From the NCBI GenBank assembly GCA_003008705.1, contig PDUO01000053.1, positions 3,891 to 67,890 on the forward strand: a stretch of 64,000 nucleotides of DNA, in the 5' to 3' direction. Made by a program: the position numbers and the translations under genes. The notes below the pieces were generated by a model that did no database searches, was not told the origin of the DNA, and was given only the letters and a program-made list of their open reading frames with translations. How positions within the stretch are numbered: position 1 is the stretch's first letter; each line of letters starts with the position of its first letter. The DNA is from Pezicula radicicola. Its lineage: Eukaryota; Ascomycota; Leotiomycetes; Helotiales; Dermateaceae. Of this stretch, positions 57,334-64,000 are shown piece by piece.

Positions 57334-58197
57334 TCACCCATTTACACTAGCACCTGCTGGCAATTCGGTTCCTACCGCACACGTCGTTCCTGCATCAATT
57401 GGAAGTATAACACCCGTAATCCACCTACTTTCTTCACTTGCCAGAAACCGTACAGCTGCGCCAACGTCCCATCCATTTCCTTCCGTCTTGAGTAAACTTC
57501 TATTCTTCCTAGCTTCTCGTGCTTCCTGGCTCATACCCTTACTATACATCATTGGTGTGAAAACCATTCCAGGACAGACACAATTCACTCGAATACCATC
57601 CCCCGCATGGTGAGCAGCCATAGCCCTTGTCATATTGACAACTGCGCCCTTGCTGGTCGGATACAGAAGATGTGGTGTCCCTCCGCGCAGTCCAGCGACA
57701 CTACCCATATTGATTATACTGCCTCGATAGCCGGGAGAAGGATCGTTCTTTCTCATCTCGGGTATAGAATACTTTGACATAAGAACCATGCTTGAGATAT
57801 TCAGATTCAACCCTTTTGTCCATTCCTCCATGTCAACATCTAGAGCTGTCCCAGTAGCTCCACCAATGCCGACACAGTTGAATAGAATATCGACTCTGCC
57901 ATAATGCTCCATGGTTGTCGCTACAGCTCGCTCACAATCTGCAGTCGAAGTAACGTCTGCTTGGACTGCGATAGCTGCGCCTGTTCCCTCCGTCTTGATC
58001 ATTTCAGCCGTGCGTGAAGCCAATTTAATGTCTCTATCCACACAGACAACCGCACAGCCATCTTCGGCAAGTAAAATACTTGCCGCTCGAGCATTGCCAA
58101 TACCATCTCCGGCAGATCCAGCTCCAGTGACAATTGCTACTCTGTTGGCCAGTGATCGATTTGGGCGATGAGGTTGGCTGAAGGTTCTGTACGACAT
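57334..58197 (-). CDS. short-chain dehydrogenase (secondary-alcohol type)
   Basis: Uninterrupted frame of 287 residues from ATG 58197 (MSYRTFSQPHRPNRSL); an in-frame ATG at 58338 would add 47 residues rich in Ser and Arg that could be a mitochondrial presequence, so the start is open. Classical SDR motifs: VAIVTGAGSAGDGIG (TGxxxGxG with an insertion), VDRD selecting NAD, FNCVGIGG, Ser in NMGSVAGLRGG, YPTSK (YxxxK), and the C-terminal ITGVILPIDAGTT. The pattern is of the FabG/secondary-alcohol dehydrogenase type. It is divergent from the BVMO at 58596 across a 258-398 bp promoter. A likely role is oxidation of an alcohol to the ketone that the BVMO attacks. Confidence 0.9.
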   Translation of the reverse strand: MSYRTFSQPHRPNRSLANRVAIVTGAGSAGDGIGNARAASILLAEDGCAVVCVDRDIKLASRTAEMIKTEGTGAAIAVQADVTSTADCERAVATTMEHYGRVDILFNCVGIGGATGTALDVDMEEWTKGLNLNISSMVLMSKYSIPEMRKNDPSPGYRGSIINMGSVAGLRGGTPHLLYPTSKGAVVNMTRAMAAHHAGDGIRVNCVCPGMVFTPMMYSKGMSQEAREARKNRSLLKTEGNGWDVGAAVRFLASEESRWITGVILPIDAGTTCAVGTELPAGASVNG

Positions 58198-58373
58198 TAT
58201 GAGAAACGCAGTTTTAGTGGTCTTGTTCAAAGCTGAATAATGGCAGCCTCTGGCAAGAAGCACACGTGATAGGTTACAGACCAGAATCATGTTGAAATTT
58301 GATGTTGACCGTAGAGTAAGATTTGATAGCCATGACATAGTTCACACTGTTGTAACCAAGATGGTCAGGATGC

Positions 58374-58400
58374 CCGTTAACCGTTAACCGATCGGTAAAC
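58374..58400. promoter_or_regulatory. palindromic candidate operator between SDR and BVMO
   Basis: The sequence holds CGTTAACCGTTAACCGATCGGTAA: a tandem TTAACCG and a symmetric ACCGATCGGT core, i.e. inverted CGG half-sites as bound by Zn2Cys6 dimers. Close by, CCCCATGG appears twice around a CCGG (about 58431-58454). It lies in the shared promoter of the divergent pair, which fits co-regulation; binding itself is unproven. Confidence 0.45.
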
Positions 58401-58595
58401 TGCTTTAGGTTAATCTACGTACCGAGACAGCCCCATGGCCCCGGTGCCCCATGGAAAGTACTGTAGTGTTTCCCAGCGTCGACAGAATTTTAGTGCAGTG
58501 CTTAGCGTAATATACAACATCAAGCATAGAATGATAATTTCTATGTCGACACCATTGTTGTTATTTTCATATCTTGACAACCAATATTATTAATT

Positions 58596-60248
58596 ATGGG
58601 GGATGCGGGTACCATGAATGGCGATAAAGTCCAAACGGCTTCAAGCCAGGTACTAGACTATGATGTGATCATCATTGGGGCGGGGCTATCGGGCATCTAC
58701 TCCTTGATAGAAATGCGTCGTATAGGACTTCGAACGAAAGTAATGGAGGCTGCTCCTGCTCCTGGAGGCACTTGGTATTGGAACCATTACCCTGGAGCTC
58801 GTTTTGATTCGGAGAGTTATTCCTACGGGTTTTCCTTCTCTCAGCAAGTACTTGACGAATGGCATTGGAAGGAACACTTTTCGCCCCAACCAGAAACTCT
58901 CAAGTACATCAATTTTATCTGCGACAAGTTCGATTTGCGTCGTGATATACAGTTCAACACGACCATTAGTGATGCACAGTTCAACGACTCCAACCAATCT
59001 TGGGAACTGGAAGATGAGAGCGGAAGCAAGTTTACCACAAGGTTTCTCATCACGGCCATGGGCCCGTTGACGAAACCGACCCTGCCAAACATACCCGGAG
59101 TCGAAAGATTTCAAGGTGAAGCATATCATACTGCTCGGTGGCCGGATGAGCCTGTGGCTCTCGAAAATAAGAGAATTGCTATTATTGGCACTGGTGCGAC
59201 TGCAATTCAAACCATCCAAGAACTTGTCAAGACATGTGGATCATTAACAGTATTCCAACGTACCCCGAATTGGACGGCTCCGTTACACAATAGCAAGATC
59301 TCGGCTGAAGAGATGATCGAAATTCGAAAACGGTATCCGGAAATATTCAAACGGTGTAAAGAGACATGGAACGGCTTCATCCACGCTGCCGACCCGCGAA
59401 ATACCATGGATGTCGAGCCAGAAGACCGCGAAGCTTTCTGGGAGCATCTTTATGCTCAGCCAGGTTTTGGGAAATGGTTAAGCAATTTTGGCGACATCGC
59501 TTTCGACCAACAAGCAAATGATGCATTCAGCGAATTCGTGGCGAACAAGATTCGTCAACGAGTGAAAGATCCTGAAACTGCAGAAAAGCTGGTTCCGAAG
59601 TGCCACGGGTTTGGAACTCGTCGTGTACCCCTCGAGACATTTTATTACGAGGCATACAACCAGCCAAACGTTAGCCTCGTAGATATTAAAGAGACTCCAA
59701 TTGAATGCATTACCAAGACTGGAATCAAGACAACTGCCAAGAACATGGATTTTGACATGATTATATACGCAACAGGCTTTGACGCTATCACTGGTGCATT
59801 CGATGCGATCGCCTTCAGAGGACTCAACGGCGTCAAGCTCAAGGAACTATGGCAGCACGGCCCAAAAACCTTTCTTGGGCTGACAGTTGAAAGCTTCCCA
59901 AATATGTTCATGATCATGGGCCCACATCAAGCATTTGGAAATATCCCACGAAGCATTGAATATGCCGTGGGCTGGGTTAGCGATCTACTTGCGTACTGTA
60001 AGAAGCATCAAGTTGCATACGTGGAGGCAACGTCTGAAGGGGTGAAGTGGTGGACTGATCATGTACACCATTGTGCTGAGGGACTACTGGCAAACAATGT
60101 CGACTCGTGGATGACCGGGGTAAACAAGAACCTTCCGGGTAAGCAAAAGAGGATTATTGCAAGGTACAATGGAAGTGCAGTGGGATACAGGAAACGGTGT
60201 GATGATGTCGCAGCGGAAGACTACAAGCGGATGAAACTGCTCAATTGA
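58596..60248 (+). CDS. Baeyer-Villiger monooxygenase (type I FMO-like)
   Basis: One intron-free frame of 550 residues. FAD motif GAGLSG (28-33); GGTWYWNHYPGARFDSESYSY (57-77); the BVMO fingerprint FQGEAYHTARWP (172-183, FxGxxxHxxxWP); NADPH motif GTGATA (198-203); late ATGFD. This is the pattern of cyclohexanone/phenylacetone-type monooxygenases, length 530-560 being usual. They insert one oxygen atom next to a ketone carbonyl using NADPH and O2, giving an ester or lactone. Start: the first ATG was used, but the second (58614, MNGDKVQ) is as plausible. Divergent SDR, downstream Zn-ADH, second BVMO and an esterase two genes away make an oxidative ketone pathway likely. Ketone substrate unknown. 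Confidence 0.95.
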   Translation: MGDAGTMNGDKVQTASSQVLDYDVIIIGAGLSGIYSLIEMRRIGLRTKVMEAAPAPGGTWYWNHYPGARFDSESYSYGFSFSQQVLDEWHWKEHFSPQPETLKYINFICDKFDLRRDIQFNTTISDAQFNDSNQSWELEDESGSKFTTRFLITAMGPLTKPTLPNIPGVERFQGEAYHTARWPDEPVALENKRIAIIGTGATAIQTIQELVKTCGSLTVFQRTPNWTAPLHNSKISAEEMIEIRKRYPEIFKRCKETWNGFIHAADPRNTMDVEPEDREAFWEHLYAQPGFGKWLSNFGDIAFDQQANDAFSEFVANKIRQRVKDPETAEKLVPKCHGFGTRRVPLETFYYEAYNQPNVSLVDIKETPIECITKTGIKTTAKNMDFDMIIYATGFDAITGAFDAIAFRGLNGVKLKELWQHGPKTFLGLTVESFPNMFMIMGPHQAFGNIPRSIEYAVGWVSDLLAYCKKHQVAYVEATSEGVKWWTDHVHHCAEGLLANNVDSWMTGVNKNLPGKQKRIIARYNGSAVGYRKRCDDVAAEDYKRMKLLN

Positions 60249-60409
60249 TGTGTCGGAAGATGTTCGATGTGTAGTTATGACTTTACGCAGTATGGCTTTG
60301 TTTTTCTCTGATTTGAATGCCTTTACATTTTAGAATGAAGGCCGAGCAACTTAAGTAGAATTGCATGCTTGAGTTTAGGACTTAAAGTATACTATTCTGT
60401 GCCTAGCAG

Positions 60410-61810
60410 TCAAAATATCAATGCAGCACGACCTTTAATCTTTCCATTATGTAAATCCTCTAGGACCCGTGGGAAGTCCTCAAAGCGAGCAGGCTCAATC
60501 CGTGGTTGTAAGATTTTTTTCGCCATGAGATCAAGGACATCCACAACATCTTCGTACATTCCTCCGTAGTTAAAGAGAATAGTCAATCTCTTTTTGATGC
60601 ACATCTTAGCATCAATGGTAGTGTGTGTTGACAATGTGCCTACATACAAGATCTTCCCACCATAGCGCACTATAAGGGTGATAGCAGAGTCAATATAAAT
60701 CAGTCCTGCCTCATTGTATCTATCACTCACCAATCTGCTGAGCATCCTCTATAGTTTGCTTCATGCCGACAAAATCCGCCACGGTATCAATCAGCCCTTC
60801 CAATCCATTCTGATGGTTAAAGTCTTGTATCGACTTTCCCAGAGGTACTATGTCTTCTTGCGGTACGCCAATTGCTGCAGCCTCGTACAGTACGTCTGGT
60901 TTGGTGTCAGAGATTATTACCCTTGCCCCGATGTGCAGCAGTATTTGGAGGGCATTGAAGCCTAGGCCACCAATGCCAAATAGAAAGATAATTTGTCCCT
61001 TCTTAACTTCTGCGCGTTTGACAATAGCGTGGTATGCAGTTGTGCCAGCGTCTGTTGCCACAGCTGCCTGGGCGGAAGAGATACCTAAACATTTCTATAA
61101 GCTTTTAGTAAATGGTACTGTAGTTAGACTAACCTTCTGGGACGGGTACGGCAGCACGAACGTCAATCGCAATATACTCGGCGAAAGAACCATCCTGGCC
61201 GATGCCATGATGCTGTCCTCTGGCACATAATTGAGGCAAACTGCGCGAGCACTCCGGGCATTCATTTGAACCACAGCCAGGTACGGCGTATATAGCCACT
61301 CTGTCGCCAATTTTGAGGGCATTATTTTTTACCTGTGTGCCGATTCTAACAATTTGTCCGCATCCTTCGTGGCCCTTTATATTTCTTCTTCAGTATGACA
61401 AGTTTCCTGTTCTTTTCCACAAGACTTACCAAAGTATAAACATCATGATAATGAGGGAATGTTCTCTCGCTTTTGAGAAGAGACCAGTCACTGTGACAAA
61501 CTGCAAATTGTAAGCATATCATGGGGAAAGTTGTTTGAAAAGTCTCCAAGGCAAAGCTATCCTCAAAAACAATTCGTTTCGTTAAACACCAGACAACTCA
61601 CCCCCGGCGGCTAGAACTTTGACCAGATATCCCGTCTCGGGTGTGGAAGGCAACGAAATCTTTTCGTACATCTAACGAAATGACTAATATTAACACAAGA
61701 ACTTCACTTTGCAGCATTATCTGAATCATGGAAACTAGAAGATGACTTACAGGCTCTGGATTCCCTTTGTACTTTCTCCAAGCATACATCGTAGATGGGA
61801 CTGGTATCAT
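60410..61810 (-). CDS. zinc-dependent medium-chain alcohol dehydrogenase
   Basis: Exons from ATG 61810 read MIPVPSTMYAWRKYKGNPEP, MYEKISLPSTPETGYLVKVLAAGG, VCHSDWSLL (catalytic Cys, then His), GHEGCGQIVRIG (catalytic His/Glu), VPGCGSNECPECSRSLPQLC (four structural-zinc Cys), GQDGSFAEYIAIDVRAAVPVP, TTAYHAIVKRAEVKKGQ and FGIGGLGFNALQI (GxGGLG cofactor loop). It ends RVLEDLHNGKIKGRAALIF at 60410. About five short introns. It is a standard MDR-family alcohol dehydrogenase, converting a primary or secondary alcohol to aldehyde or ketone with NAD(P). It lies between the two BVMO genes and could feed either with ketone. The exact junctions near 61080-61140 and 61400-61440 were chosen by eye. Confidence 0.9.
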
Positions 61811-62318
61811 GTTGACTATGGTCTTAACTATGGTCTTTTCTACCGACAATAATAAGGAACCCGAAATTAGTGGTCTTGGAGCCTTTCTATGTGTTTCTAG
61901 AAGATAATTGAAGTTCGACAAAGAAAGAGCTTTTATGGAACACAGACCACAGGTGGTGTTAGCCTACCGGGTCTCTGCCGAAGTAGTCCTAGGTGAACGA
62001 ATCTGTTTGGGCCATGAGCGAAAGGTGTAGCCGGTTGCGAAGAGCAATATCATAAGAGCCGGATGACCGGAAAGAGCTGTTAGCATGAAAGTCATTTGCG
62101 ACAGTCTTGATCTTACCAATTTCTAACTGGTCTCATGGGCCACGACCACCGCGGCCAACTGGGTGTTGGACTCATTTTTACATATTGCATAGATCTAAAT
62201 TGTCCACTTCATGAGATGTTACATCGACACATTATTTCAAGACGGGTCATGATTTAGGTTCATTTGCTCGTGTTGTGTTCAGTTCATCAAATTACTATGG
62301 CCTATAGTCGCTCTAGAC
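61811..62318. other. intergenic, nothing recognised
   Basis: Promoter side of the Zn-ADH and 3' end of the second BVMO. Short frames only. Confidence 0.4.
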
Positions 62319-64000
62319 CTAGTTTTCTATGTAATAAGCCAGGTCATTCTTCTCGTCCATCTCATAAGCCGTGAACCCATTCCCCATGAATCTGAATGGA
62401 TTGTCACTTCTGAATTCTATGTCGAAGTCTTCCGCTCGGATATTCTCAATCAGCTGCTTGTAAAGCAAAGCACTCCCTGCAAACAGTGCCGTGACTCTGC
62501 CATCGACTCTATTACGTTTATACCAACTTTTACAGGGACTGGTCCATACTAAGGTCTTGTGGATTTCGTCCCCATATTTGCAAAAGGCATCAACGACCGA
62601 GCGCTTCGGAACGACCGACTTGATGTCCTCGGTAGCGATCTTCTTCATCCACTTGACAAAGTAGTCACCGGTCCAGTTGAGCGCCTCGATAAGTGACCCA
62701 TGTCCAGCTACAGCATTTGGTCCCATCATAATAAAGTAATTTGGCATATCTGAAGTTGCTACAGACATGTACGATTCTGGCTCTTCCTCCCACTTGTCTC
62801 GCAGGTCGATGCCATTCAAACCGACAATTGGGTATCTGGGACGATGGGAGACGTCAAAGCCCGTGGCACACACAACTATATTGTGATCACTTGTTAGACT
62901 GGTGTAGTGTTTGATCGCCTTTCCACTTACGAACGTCAACTTCGTGAATCTTTCCATCACCCGTATGTACAGCGTTCTCGGAGATTTTGGTAATTGGACT
63001 ATTGGTAAGATGACAATTTGGTTTGGTGAAAGCTTCCAAGTAATTTGGCCCTGGTGTAACACGACGACAGCCAACTTCCCAGTCTGGTATCAGCATTTTG
63101 CAGAGCTCTGGGTCATGGCCCAGTTTCTCAGCCATCTGTTTCGCGGCACTTTTCATCATCTCTTTGCTCGCCTCGGAATCTTTAATAAACTAGCATAATA
63201 CGTCAATGGAGGCATGAATGGCAATTATAATTGAACCTACCATGCCAAATGCTTTATTGGTTCGTCGAATGATACCTCTTCTGTATTCTCGGAGATCTTG
63301 CGGATTTTCGCACCAGTTTTTCTTCTCTTCCTCTGAGTATACTGGATTTGGCTCATCGACTTCCCTTCCTAGATGCTTTGACGGCGGTACTCTATAGAAA
63401 ATCCAGGTCGGACCACGCATGACATTGGTAATGTCCGTTCCAGGAAGTTTAGCAAGCTGAGGCACAATTTGTATTCCTGATGATCCATTGCCAATCACTG
63501 CTATACGTTTATTGGAGTAGTCATAAGCGTGATCCCAGTCTGCTGAATGGGTGACATGACCCTTGAAGTCCTTTAGACCAGGGACGTCAGGCCATGCATG
63601 GTGTCTGATTGATTAGCGTAGGTATACTGATGGTATATTTCCAATTGATAAACTCACAGTAACACTCCTTGTCCAGATATGAGAATATCAGCGTAGACAA
63701 CTCGGCTGATACCTTGGTTCTCAACTGTAATCCTCCACTCCCCTGCATCGGGCTGCCAGTGCGCTGCAGTGACTTTTGTGTTCAACTGAACATCACGGTC
63801 CAGATTCCATTTCTTTGCCGTGCGAAGAATATATTCTTGGATCTCTGCACCACTAGCATAGAAGTGACTCCAATTAGGGTTAGGGTCAAATGGAAAAGCC
63901 TATGTTCCTTTCATCAGTCTTGACCCTCGACATATTTAAATTATTAGCTAGTCAAACGCACGTATGTATGTGCTGGGACATCGCACTGTACGCCTGGGTA
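62319..64000 (-). CDS. second Baeyer-Villiger monooxygenase, 5' part outside the window
   Basis: Reading from the right edge: YPGVQCDVPAHTY, an intron, AFPFDPNPNWSHFYASGAEI, ILISGQG, then FKGHVTHSADWDH (FxGxxxHxxxW fingerprint with D in place of the usual P), VIGNGSSGIQIVPQL (NADPH motif), VMRGPTWIFYRVP, CRRVTPGPNYLEAF, VVCATGFD and MMGPNAVAGHGS. The first FAD motif (GxGxxG) should lie beyond position 64000. The sequence belongs to a different BVMO subgroup from the gene at 58596 (YPGVQCDVP instead of YPGARFDSE). It ends at 62319. Same expected chemistry, a ketone to ester or lactone. Several introns; the one near 62920 is only approximate. Confidence 0.9.

Noticed and set aside
63869..63884. 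TTAGGGTTAGGG telomere-like units
   Set aside because: They lie within the BVMO exon and encode the FDPNPNW part on the minus strand, so they are coding.
1..64000. CRISPR arrays, prophage or bacterial-type operons
   Set aside because: No regularly spaced repeats; introns and gene families show a eukaryotic (fungal) genome.

Overview
The window comes from a filamentous ascomycete (Pezizomycotina). Supporting signs are short 50-100 bp GT...AG introns, a HET-domain gene, Zn2Cys6 regulators with the fungal middle-homology domain, a full-length PDR-type ABC transporter, RTA1- and NmrA-family genes, and AT-rich blocks holding transposon relics. The stop codons in those relics are mostly CAG/CAA/CGA-to-stop, and TIR differences are C/T and G/A transitions, as repeat-induced point mutation (RIP) would leave. 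The class cannot be fixed by eye; Leotiomycetes is a weak guess. A few N bases near position 140-156 mark a low-quality assembly edge.

Left part (1-31.8 kb). AT-rich repeats and a Tc1/mariner relic lead into a broken HET-domain gene, a relic of a tautomerase-like gene and a 462-bp inverted-repeat element (MITE-like). A Zn2Cys6 regulator (7.4-9.4 kb) is divergent from a six-exon PDR/ABCG transporter (10.1-14.7 kb). Next come a 5'-truncated GH3 beta-glucosidase relic, an intact cis-CaaD/tautomerase-3-like gene, an MBL-fold hydrolase, a second but broken tautomerase copy, a three-exon alpha/beta hydrolase, a divergent NmrA/SDR pair, a broken alpha/beta hydrolase and another Zn2Cys6 regulator. 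Much of this stretch is gene debris around a few intact oxidative or hydrolytic enzymes.

Middle part (31.8-40 kb). An RTA1-like seven-helix membrane protein is followed by about 3 kb I cannot explain. After that come a polypurine tract and an LTR-like sequence split by a complete but RIP-mutated 1.35-kb Tc1/mariner element, then an allantoate-permease-like MFS transporter.

Right part (40-64 kb). This part is gene-dense and looks catabolic. Two related Zn2Cys6 regulators flank a secreted sulfatase. They are followed by an SDR, an MBL-fold lactonase-like enzyme, a sugar-porter-type MFS transporter, a type-B carboxylesterase, an SDR divergent from a Baeyer-Villiger monooxygenase (BVMO), a zinc alcohol dehydrogenase and a second BVMO cut by the right edge. 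Alcohol dehydrogenase, BVMO and esterase/lactonase are the three enzyme classes of the classical alcohol -> ketone -> ester/lactone -> acid route. The most interesting proposal for this window is that 48.7-64 kb is a gene cluster for breakdown or tailoring of a cyclic or aryl ketone. Intron-exon models below were built by eye; where stated, phases and total length were checked and are consistent.
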